5,345 bases of DNA from Defluviitaleaceae bacterium. GTDB taxonomy: Bacteria > Bacillota > Clostridia > Lachnospirales > WQUN01. Within the stretch, counting starts at the first letter, position 1. The number at the start of each line of letters is the position of its first letter. Position numbers and translations under genes: made by a program. A model generated the notes under the pieces. It saw only the letters and a list, made by a program, of their open reading frames with translations, did not search any database and was not told the DNA's origin. Where the stretch lies: positions 1 through 5,345 of the forward strand of contig WRHA01000256.1 of the NCBI GenBank assembly GCA_009783395.1, read 5' to 3'. Below are positions 1-5,345 of this stretch, piece by piece.

Positions 1-905
1 CTCGCCAAAAATCCATTGTTGGCGTACGCCATAAAAAGCGTACGCTTTGTGTTTATACCGGAAAGACGTGCGGCCTTGGCATTTCCGCCCATTGCATATA
101 AGTGGCGTCCGGGAACGGTGTTTTGTGTAAAATAGCTGTATGCCATAAAGATAATTCCGATAAAAAGTAACACGGCGGGCATACCATTGTGTCGCCCGAG
201 CTGATGGAAGAGGAAAATAATCGCCGCACTGATTATTATGGGGTAAAGCATTTCGGAAAAAATATTTTCTACATCGTATCCTTTGCGCTTGCGCCGAATG
301 TATGAAACCAATTTCGCCGTTATTAACACAATCGCTATGGCAATTCCGACAAGCAGCGTTGAAACGAAAATCGTTTCGTCGCTCGGGTTTTCGCCGAGCC
401 AATGGGCGGGAAGGAAGCTGTTAAAAAGATTGCGATATTCAACGGGAAACGGACCGATATTTCGCCCCTGCATGAGATACAGCGCGAGCCCGCGAAATGT
501 AAGCATCCCCGAAAGCGTTACGATAAACGAAGGAATGCCGACATACGCAATCCAAAAACCCTGCCACGCGCCGATTAAAATGCCGATGCCAAGACACGTA
601 ACAATCGCGAGATACGGGTTTATCCCCATGTTTACAATAAAAATCCCCGCAAAAGCACCAACGAAAATTACGATACTGCCGACGGCAAGGTCGATATGCC
701 CGCCCGCGACAATACACATCATCATCCCGATTGCCAAAATAACAACGAAGCTGTTTTGCACAATCAAGTTGTTCAAATTATGGGGGCTGAACAGCGACAC
801 CCCTTCAGGTAGAATCATTTGGAAAACAAGCATTGTAAAAAGCAGAACAAGCAACAATGCGTATTTAGCCAAAATCTCCTTGAAGAGCTTTTTTACTTTG
901 TCCAT
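1..905 (-). CDS. gguB: Sugar ABC transporter permease, GguB/MmsB (CUT2) type, 3' end cut off by window
   Basis: This is the membrane channel subunit of the sugar importer; it would act in the cytoplasmic membrane with the ATPase encoded just upstream. The frame is open from the ATG at 905 to the window edge (301 codons), so the C-terminus is missing; relatives are about 390-400 residues. The translation shows a hydrophobic first helix (about residues 15-32), the family motif GGHIDLAVGS (68-77), further helices near 78-92, 98-122, 179-200 and 220-260, and the conserved cytoplasmic stretch GRHLYAMGGNAKAARLSGI (266-284) typical of BPD_transp_2 permeases. A charged segment around 204-214 (RRKRK) would be a cytoplasmic loop. 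The start is supported by AGAGAGG at 915-921, nine bases before the ATG. Only 25 bases separate it from the ATPase stop, so it is the third gene of the operon. Family assignment is firm; the exact sugar cannot be read from the permease. Confidence 0.93.
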   Translation of the reverse strand, partial: MDKVKKLFKEILAKYALLLVLLFTMLVFQMILPEGVSLFSPHNLNNLIVQNSFVVILAIGMMMCIVAGGHIDLAVGSIVIFVGAFAGIFIVNMGINPYLAIVTCLGIGILIGAWQGFWIAYVGIPSFIVTLSGMLTFRGLALYLMQGRNIGPFPVEYRNLFNSFLPAHWLGENPSDETIFVSTLLVGIAIAIVLITAKLVSYIRRKRKGYDVENIFSEMLYPIIISAAIIFLFHQLGRHNGMPAVLLFIGIIFMAYSYFTQNTVPGRHLYAMGGNAKAARLSGINTKRTLFMAYANNGFLA

Positions 906-930
906 GAACGCGTTCCTCTCTTCGGGTTTT

Positions 931-2469
931 CTACTTGCTCGAAGCTTTTAGAATCATCATCATGATTGTTTCTTGACTAAATTCCTCGGCGGATAATTCG
1001 CCGATCATTCGGCCTTCGTTCATTACATATATCCTGTCGCAAATGCCCAAAAGCTCGGGCATTTCGCTTGAAATAACAAGCACCGACTTGCCCCGGGCAA
1101 CCAAGTCATTTATAAGCGTGTAGATTTCATACTTCGCGCCGACATCAATGCCGCGTGTCGGCTCGTCCAATATTAAAATATCAGGCTCGGCAAACATCCA
1201 TTTTGCAAGAAGCACTTTTTGCTGATTTCCGCCCGATAAATTTCCGACAATTTGCTCAATCCCCGTGCTTTTTACGCCGAACTGCGCAGAATACTCTGTC
1301 GCCTCGGCACGTTCGGCATCGTTGTTTAAATGAAATCCCCAATCCGCGACGCGACTTGTGTTCGCAAGCGTGATATTTGGGCGAATTTCATCTTTTAAAA
1401 CCAGCCCCAAAGCTTTTCTGTCCTCGGTTACGTAGGCGAGTTTGTGTGTAATCGCGTCCTTGACGGTTTTAAGCACGACGGATTTTCCGTTTACGCGAAG
1501 CTCACCGGAAATATCCGCGCCGTAACTTCGCCCAAAAATACTCATCGCAAGCTCGGTGCGCCCGGCCCCCATAAGTCCGCTAATTCCGACAACTTCGCCG
1601 CGCCGCAAATTAAAGTTTACGTCGTCGCAAACCTTGAAGTGGCGATACAGCGGGTGATAAACCGTCCAATTTTTTACCTCGAGGCAAAGCTCGCCCGGCT
1701 CTTTTTTTTCTCGCTTGGGATAATAATCGTTTAATTCGCGCCCAACCATGCCTTGCGCTATGCGATATTCGTTTATTTCATCCGTTGATTTTTCCAATGT
1801 TTCGATGCATGAGCCGTCGCGAATAACCGTAATCCTGTCCGCAACCTGCTCGACCTCTTTTAATTTGTGGGAAATTAAAATGCAGGTCATGCCTTCGCTT
1901 TTAAATTTCAAAAGCAGTTTGAGCAAATTTTGCGAATCGTCCTCGTTTAATGCGGCCGTCGGCTCGTCCAAAATTAACAAGCGCACGTTTTTCGCCAAAG
2001 CTTTTACAATTTCAACAAGCTGCTGTTTCCCAACGCCAATGTCTTGCACCAAAGTGTGCGGCGATTCATTCAGCCCGACAATGTTTAGAAATTCTTTCGC
2101 CTTTGTGTATGTTTGGCTCCAATTTATCCTAAACATGCCGCCGCGCTCGTTTCCGAGAAACATGTTTTCGCCGATGCTCATGTATGGGTTAAGCGCGAGT
2201 TCCTGATGGATTATAACAATGCCTTTGCGTTCGCTGTCCTTAATGCGGCCGAAACGGCATTCTTCTCCGTCAAAAAAAATTTTGCCCGTATAGGTTCCGT
2301 AAGGATACGTGCCGCTAAGCACATTCATTAAGGTAGATTTGCCCGCGCCGTTTTCGCCGACAAGCGCGTGAATAGTCCCGGGGCAGACATCAAGGTTTAC
2401 ATCCTTCAAAGCCTTAACGCCGGGAAATTCCTTTGTAATATTTTCCATTCGTAATAAAGGAGCTTCCAT
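931..2469 (-). CDS. gguA: Sugar ABC transporter ATP-binding protein, duplicated NBDs, GguA/MmsA type
   Basis: This 512-residue protein energises sugar import and carries two fused nucleotide-binding domains, as in RbsA, XylG and MglA. Domain 1 (about 5-245) has Walker [10 protein letters not shown] (38-46), Q-loop Q89, a degenerate signature (VGKQQ, 146-150), Walker B LLILDEP (164-170) and H-loop H201. Domain 2 (about 260-508) has a degenerate Walker A without the lysine (GLMGAGRTE, 298-306), an intact signature LSGGNQQK (411-418), Walker B ILILDEP (431-437) and Ser468 where the H-loop His would be. This complementary decay is normal for CUT2 ATPases and predicts one competent ATP site plus one mainly structural site. 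The segment [18 protein letters not shown] (56-73) points to the GguA/MmsA branch rather than RbsA. The start at 2469 follows a strong AAAGGAGG (2475-2482), five bases upstream of the ATG; Met8 is a less likely alternative. It lies between the binding-protein and permease genes. Confidence 0.96.
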   Translation of the reverse strand: MEAPLLRMENITKEFPGVKALKDVNLDVCPGTIHALVGENGAGKSTLMNVLSGTYPYGTYTGKIFFDGEECRFGRIKDSERKGIVIIHQELALNPYMSIGENMFLGNERGGMFRINWSQTYTKAKEFLNIVGLNESPHTLVQDIGVGKQQLVEIVKALAKNVRLLILDEPTAALNEDDSQNLLKLLLKFKSEGMTCILISHKLKEVEQVADRITVIRDGSCIETLEKSTDEINEYRIAQGMVGRELNDYYPKREKKEPGELCLEVKNWTVYHPLYRHFKVCDDVNFNLRRGEVVGISGLMGAGRTELAMSIFGRSYGADISGELRVNGKSVVLKTVKDAITHKLAYVTEDRKALGLVLKDEIRPNITLANTSRVADWGFHLNNDAERAEATEYSAQFGVKSTGIEQIVGNLSGGNQQKVLLAKWMFAEPDILILDEPTRGIDVGAKYEIYTLINDLVARGKSVLVISSEMPELLGICDRIYVMNEGRMIGELSAEEFSQETIMMMILKASSK

Positions 2470-2495
2470 GCTTGCCTCCTTTGATTTTATGTAAC

Positions 2496-2528
2496 CGAGC
2501 AGGCGAGAAGTTTATTCTCGCCCACTCG
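2496..2528 (-). promoter_or_regulatory. Intercistronic hairpin between binding-protein and ATPase genes
   Basis: The 76-base gap between the two genes contains a perfect 8-bp stem, GGCGAGAA (2502-2509) with TTCTCGCC (2515-2522), around a 5-base loop. It is extended by an outer 4-bp CGAG/CTCG stem (2496-2499 with 2525-2528) across a 2x2 internal loop. In the direction of transcription the hairpin starts about 17 bases after the chvE stop. It is followed by GTTACATAAAATC, not a run of T, so it does not look like a full intrinsic terminator. By analogy with other binding-protein-dependent transporters, I infer that it protects the upstream mRNA from 3' exonuclease or partially attenuates transcription. 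Either would give more binding protein than ATPase and permease. Confidence 0.6.
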
Positions 2529-2545
2529 CAAATCGCCTTTAATTT

Positions 2546-3718
2546 TTAACCGTAAAGCTCGGCTTCGGTGTAGTATCCGCCGTCGATAAGCAACTCTCTG
2601 TAGTTTTCAAGCGTTGCGACGATGGGATCGCTGAGATATGTCGGAACATAGAACACACCGTTGTTGTAGTCGGTTGTGTTGTTGATGGGAACGGCTCTTC
2701 CGTCGGCGATTGCCGCAACCATGTCAACTACGTTTGATGCAAGAACGCGGGTGTCTTTGAACACAGACATGGCTTGTGTGCCTGCAATCATGTTGCGGAC
2801 GGAAATAATGTCGCAGTCTTGCCCTGTAACGATGGGGAAGTTGTCGGCGGTAAAGCCTGCGTTGATAAGCGCGTTTGTTACACCTTGTGCTGTGGAGTCG
2901 TTTGAACACATAACAGCGTGAAGTGCGTGTCCGCCGGGTGTTAGATTGTTAAGTGCGATAAGGTTTTCCATGCGGTTTTGAGCATTTTCGGAAGACCAGC
3001 CGGGGGTCGCAACCGTCATAATATCGGTTTGCCCCGACGGAGAAACAAGCGTGCCGTCATCCAAGAAGGGCTGTAAAATACTCATCGCACCGGGGAAGAA
3101 AAAGAAGATGTTATTGTCGCCGGGGTCGCCTGTGAAGAACTCGATGTAGAAAGGACCGTCTTGGTTTGGTAAATCGAGCGCGTCGCGGATAAACTCACCT
3201 TGCATTTGTCCGACAAGGAAATTGTCAAACGTTGCATAGTAGGTGACGGCGGGGGTGTTCATGATGAGGCGGTCGTAGGCGATAACGGGGATGTTTTGCT
3301 CATAGGCTTGTGCAAGAACTTCCGTAAGCGAGTCGCCGTCGATTGCCGCAATAACAAGCACTTCTGCGCCTGCGCCAATCATGTTTTCGATTTGTGCAAC
3401 CTGTGTGGGTACGTCGTTTGCCGCAAACTGAAGGTCTACAACAAAGCCACGTTCGCTAAGCATTCTTTGCAGATTCTCGCCGTCTTGGTTCCAGCGTTGG
3501 AGATCCATTGTCGGCATGGATACGCCGACTCTGAGAGCGTCGCCTGTTACGGGAGGTGCATCGGGTGGTGTGGGTGCGTCGGGCTGTGTCGGTGCTTGTT
3601 CCTGCCCTGCTCCTGCGGGTGGTGGTGTGGGGTCATCATTGCCGCTACATGCCGTAAACGTTCCGAACGTTAAAAGCACCAAAACTGTAGGCAACAAAAT
3701 TTTGAAGATTTTTTTCAT
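2546..3718 (-). CDS. chvE: Sugar-binding lipoprotein of ABC importer, ChvE type
   Basis: This 390-residue protein is the extracellular sugar receptor of the importer, a periplasmic-binding-protein fold (Peripla_BP_4 class) anchored by lipid. Residues 1-23 form a signal peptide (KK, hydrophobic core) ending in the lipobox FTAC, with Cys24 as the likely lipidated residue. A Pro/Ala/Asp-rich tether spans about 29-59. The ligand-binding domain starts at LRVGVSMPT (62-70) and has ChvE-like landmarks: RW (75-76), DVPTQVAQIENMI (102-114), AYDR (147-150), YYATFDNF (160-167), GDPGDNN (197-203), TGQDCD (298-303) and VFKDTR. ChvE relatives bind aldoses such as arabinose, galactose, glucose and xylose; which of these applies here cannot be decided from sequence alone. 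AAAGGAGAA (3726-3734) supports the start. It is the first gene of the operon, ahead of the ATPase. Two cysteines (271, 302) lie in the mature domain, the second inside the TGQD motif. Confidence 0.93.
   Translation of the reverse strand: MKKIFKILLPTVLVLLTFGTFTACSGNDDPTPPPAGAGQEQAPTQPDAPTPPDAPPVTGDALRVGVSMPTMDLQRWNQDGENLQRMLSERGFVVDLQFAANDVPTQVAQIENMIGAGAEVLVIAAIDGDSLTEVLAQAYEQNIPVIAYDRLIMNTPAVTYYATFDNFLVGQMQGEFIRDALDLPNQDGPFYIEFFTGDPGDNNIFFFFPGAMSILQPFLDDGTLVSPSGQTDIMTVATPGWSSENAQNRMENLIALNNLTPGGHALHAVMCSNDSTAQGVTNALINAGFTADNFPIVTGQDCDIISVRNMIAGTQAMSVFKDTRVLASNVVDMVAAIADGRAVPINNTTDYNNGVFYVPTYLSDPIVATLENYRELLIDGGYYTEAELYG
3555..3590 (-). repeat. Two imperfect 18-base tandem units encoding the Pro-rich tether of the binding protein
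   Basis: Positions 3555-3572 and 3573-3590 match at 14 of 18 bases when aligned directly. On the coding strand they produce two similar six-residue units within TQPDAPT and PPDAPPV (about residues 44-57). The tether between the lipid anchor and the sugar-binding domain therefore seems to have grown by short duplication. Length differences among relatives are expected here and should not affect ligand binding. Confidence 0.55.
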
Positions 3719-3753
3719 TTTTAGGTTCTCCTTTCGATTCTGTATTTAGCTAT

Positions 3754-3782
3754 TTTTTACCACGTGCAAATGAATATGTCAA
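3754..3782 (-). promoter_or_regulatory. Candidate sigma70-type promoter of the sugar transporter operon
   Basis: Reading leftward, TTGACA (3782-3777) is a perfect -35 element. A 17-base spacer separates it from TAAAAA (3759-3754), which matches 4 of 6 positions of the -10 consensus. The predicted transcript would start near 3747, about 30 bases before the chvE ATG and upstream of its Shine-Dalgarno sequence. An A/T-rich stretch just behind the -35 (about 3788-3805, containing ATTTTAAAAT) sits where an UP element would lie. The weak -10 together with a perfect -35 suggests a regulated promoter, although no clear cre (CcpA) site is visible. Confidence 0.6.
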
Positions 3783-3802
3783 TTGTGTTACAAAAATTTT
3801 AA

Positions 3803-3837
3803 AATCGGTGCGGGTAGTGTCACTACCCGCACCGATT
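3803..3837. repeat. Perfect 35-base palindrome between the two divergent promoters
   Basis: The arm AATCGGTGCGGGTAGTG (3803-3819) and its exact reverse complement (3821-3837) flank one central T. Transcribed, it would fold into a 16-bp stem with a 3-base loop. It lies 20 bases behind the -35 of the sugar operon and 11 bases before the candidate -35 of purM. On the minus strand the stem is followed by TTAAAATTTTTG, a broken T-tract that could weakly terminate leftward transcription. On the plus strand no T-run follows. It could be an operator for a dimeric regulator, a terminator or insulator, or a copy of a dispersed palindromic repeat; the sequence alone does not decide. Confidence 0.9.
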
Positions 3838-3848
3838 GCGTAACATGC

Positions 3849-3877
3849 TTGCATTGCGCTTTTTTGTGGATTACAAT
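3849..3877 (+). promoter_or_regulatory. Candidate sigma70-type promoter of purM-purN
   Basis: TTGCAT (3849-3854) is separated by 17 bases from TACAAT (3872-3877), a 4-of-6 match and a 5-of-6 match to the -35 and -10 consensus. A start near 3884 would leave a leader of only about 20 bases that begins just ahead of AAGGAGG (3887-3893). The -35 overlaps a small inverted repeat, ATGC-TT-GCAT (3845-3854). No Bacillus-type PurBox (CGAAC...GTTCG) and no purine riboswitch is visible in the leader, which is too short to hold one. Confidence 0.6.
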
Positions 3878-3903
3878 TGTGTGCGTAAGGAGGTTGTGTA
3901 TTT

Positions 3904-4938
3904 ATGGCAGAAATTTATAAGCAAGCGGGTGTTGATATACATGCGGGATATGAGGCTGTTTCGCGGATAAAAAAGCATGTCGATCGGACGCGGATTCCGG
4001 GCGTTCTTGGGGGGATTGGAGGATTTGGCGGGCTTTTTGAGCTGACGGATTTTAAAAATTATGACGAACCCGTGCTTGTTAGCGGCACGGACGGCGTTGG
4101 GACGAAGTTGGTGTTGGCTTTTAAGCTTGAAAAGCACGACACAATCGGTATTGATGCAGTTGCGATGTGTGCGAACGATATAGTTGTCGTCGGCGCGAAG
4201 CCGCTGTTTTTTTTGGACTATATCGCGTGCGGAAAAGTTGTTCCTCATATAATGGAAGACGTTATCGCGGGCGTTAGCGAGGGCTGTGTGCAAGCGGGTT
4301 GCGCGCTTGTGGGCGGCGAAATGGCCGAGCATCCCGACATTATGCCGGCAAACGAATATGATATAGCGGGTTTTTGCGTCGGTATCGTCGAGAAAAAAAA
4401 GATGCTTACGGGCGAGAATATCGCAGTTGGCGACGCGCTTATCGGGCTTGCGTCGAGCGGCGTGCATTCCAACGGATTTTCATTGATCCGCAAAATAATC
4501 GCGGATAAAGGGCTTGATTTGCAAAAAACCTACAATAAATTCGACAAAACACTCGGCGAAACATTATTGACACCCACGAAAATTTACACGAAGGCCGCGC
4601 TCGCGCTTTGCGAAAAGTTGAACCCGAAAGGGATGTCGCACATCACAGGCGGCGGATTTATTGAAAACATACCGCGCATGTTGCCCAAGGGACTTGGTGC
4701 CCAAATCCACACGGGGGCATGGAATATGCCGCCGATTTTTGCGTTCTTGCAAGAGCATGGCGGAATAAAAGCGGAAATGTACAATATCTTTAACATGGGC
4801 GTGGGGCTTGTTGTTACGGTTTCGGCGGACGAGGCGGGCGCGGCTGTGAAATTGCTTAACGAAAACGGCGAAAATGCGTCTGTTATCGGGCATGTTGTTG
4901 CACAAAACCATGGGAATGAAGGCGTGGTGTTTGTGTGA
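3904..4938 (+). CDS. purM: Phosphoribosylformylglycinamidine cyclo-ligase (AIR synthetase)
   Basis: PurM uses ATP to close the imidazole ring of formylglycinamidine ribonucleotide, giving 5-aminoimidazole ribonucleotide in the fifth step of de novo purine synthesis; it is cytosolic and normally a dimer. The 344 residues match the usual family length. Visible motifs are SGTDGVGTK (60-68), GIDAVAMCANDIV (82-94) with GAKPLFFLDYIA (97-108), ALVGGEMAEHP (134-144), ASSGVHSNGFSLIRK (183-197) and HITGGGFIENIPR (246-258), in the order of an N-terminal ATP-binding and a C-terminal AIRS domain. The start is set by AAGGAGG (3887-3893) ten bases upstream and by a stop in the same frame at 3886. It is the first gene of its unit, divergent from the sugar transporter, and its end overlaps purN. 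A methionine (140) stands where many PurM proteins have Thr (GGETAE); otherwise nothing looks damaged. Confidence 0.97.
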   Translation: MAEIYKQAGVDIHAGYEAVSRIKKHVDRTRIPGVLGGIGGFGGLFELTDFKNYDEPVLVSGTDGVGTKLVLAFKLEKHDTIGIDAVAMCANDIVVVGAKPLFFLDYIACGKVVPHIMEDVIAGVSEGCVQAGCALVGGEMAEHPDIMPANEYDIAGFCVGIVEKKKMLTGENIAVGDALIGLASSGVHSNGFSLIRKIIADKGLDLQKTYNKFDKTLGETLLTPTKIYTKAALALCEKLNPKGMSHITGGGFIENIPRMLPKGLGAQIHTGAWNMPPIFAFLQEHGGIKAEMYNIFNMGVGLVVTVSADEAGAAVKLLNENGENASVIGHVVAQNHGNEGVVFV

Positions 4939-5345
4939 AAAAAAACATCGCGGTTTTCGCGTCACACGGCGGGTCGGATTTGCAAGCGATTATCGACGGC
5001 TGCGCGGCGGGGAAGATTGATGCGCGAGTGTGCGCTGTGATCAGCAATAACAGCGGTTCGCGTGCGCTCGAACGTGCGCGGGAAGCGAATATTCCTGCGT
5101 TTCATGTGAGTGAAAAAAAATTCCCCCAAAATTTTGACAAAAAAATTTATGAAATTTTGCGCGAATATAAAACCGACATTGTTTTCCTTGCGGGATATTT
5201 GAAAAAAATGCCCGATAATATTTTGTGCGAATACGACAGTCGAATTTTTAACATCCACCCCTCTCTGCTTCCGAAATTTGGAGGCAAGGGCATGTTTGGG
5301 ATAAATGTACACGCGGCGGTTCTCGCGGCGGGCGAAACGGAAACG
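4935..5345 (+). CDS. purN: Phosphoribosylglycinamide formyltransferase (GAR transformylase), 3' end cut off by window
   Basis: PurN transfers a formyl group from 10-formyltetrahydrofolate to glycinamide ribonucleotide, the third step of de novo purine synthesis. The first 137 codons are present. They show the N-terminal Rossmann strand and phosphate-binding turn (NIAVFASHGGSDLQAIID, 4-21), VCAVISNN (32-39), the folate-site strand DIVFLAGYLKKMP (81-93), and FNIHPSLLP (105-113) with the catalytic Asn106 and His108. FGGKGMFGINVHAAVLAAGE follows, a form common in anaerobe PurN proteins. The catalytic Asp (Asp144 in E. coli) lies beyond the edge. The start is a GTG at 4935; an in-frame TGA at 4917 and no other start codon between fix it. 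GTG overlaps the purM stop as GTGA, and only a weak GAAGG (4918-4922) precedes it, so translation probably couples to purM. An A8 run follows the start codon directly. Confidence 0.94.
   Translation, partial: MKKNIAVFASHGGSDLQAIIDGCAAGKIDARVCAVISNNSGSRALERAREANIPAFHVSEKKFPQNFDKKIYEILREYKTDIVFLAGYLKKMPDNILCEYDSRIFNIHPSLLPKFGGKGMFGINVHAAVLAAGETET

Noticed and set aside
283..951. Open 222-codon frame on the plus strand
   Set aside because: It lies antisense to the permease gene, whose motifs and operon position are clear. It has no recognisable domain and no good ribosome-binding site.
1748..2206. Open 152-codon plus-strand frame, and others like it at 3200-3673 and 4564-4965
   Set aside because: All oppose well-supported coding frames, have low-complexity or Cys/Ser-rich translations and show no start signals.
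3719..3780. CcpA cre site or CACGTG operator (3761-3766) in the sugar promoter
   Set aside because: The best cre-like match has at least three mismatches at conserved positions, and a single six-base palindrome is too short to call.
3803..3837. Reading the intergenic palindrome as a standard intrinsic terminator
   Set aside because: The T-tract on the minus strand is interrupted by AAAA, none follows on the plus strand, and no gene inside the window reads toward it from the right on the minus strand. It is kept as an unexplained palindrome.
3838..3903. Purine riboswitch or PurBox ahead of purM
   Set aside because: The leader after the proposed promoter is about 20 bases, too short for an aptamer, and no CGAAC/GTTCG pair is present.
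3871..4467. Open 198-codon frame on the minus strand
   Set aside because: It is antisense to purM, Arg/His/Asn-rich without family motifs, and its 3' part would run into the purM promoter.
1..5345. Mobile element, CRISPR array, tRNA or rRNA
   Set aside because: No transposase or integrase motifs, no regularly spaced repeats, and no cloverleaf or rRNA-like stretches were seen on either strand.

Overview
The window holds two divergent transcription units separated by a 185-base regulatory region. The best fit for the host is a Firmicute, probably a member of the Clostridia. The reasons are strong AAGGAGG/AAAGGAGG-type Shine-Dalgarno sequences, a substrate-binding protein built as a Gram-positive-style lipoprotein with a lipobox and Pro-rich tether, and PurM/PurN wording that resembles clostridial homologues. 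This is inferred from protein style only; no rRNA or other marker gene is present.

Leftward unit (minus strand, 3718 down to 1): a CUT2-type (ribose/xylose-class) ABC sugar importer in the order binding protein (ChvE type), duplicated ATPase (GguA/MmsA type), permease (GguB/MmsB type). The permease runs off the left edge and lacks its C-terminus. A sigma70-like promoter with an A/T-rich upstream tract precedes the binding-protein gene. A strong hairpin without a U-tract lies between the binding-protein and ATPase genes and may set a higher dose of binding protein than of the membrane complex. Together the three genes would capture an aldose-type monosaccharide at the cell surface, drive it through the membrane and power this with ATP.

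Rightward unit (plus strand, 3904 to the right edge): purM followed by purN with a 4-base GTGA overlap, two steps of de novo IMP synthesis. purM has its own candidate promoter. purN is cut by the window edge after its catalytic Asn/His motif.

The intergenic region also carries a perfect 35-base palindrome (17-bp arms, one central base) and a 9-base direct repeat that touches core elements of both promoters. These are the least explained parts of the window. Every long stretch is otherwise accounted for by well-known families. I found no mobile element, CRISPR array, RNA gene or new multi-gene system, and no gene-free stretch longer than 185 bases.
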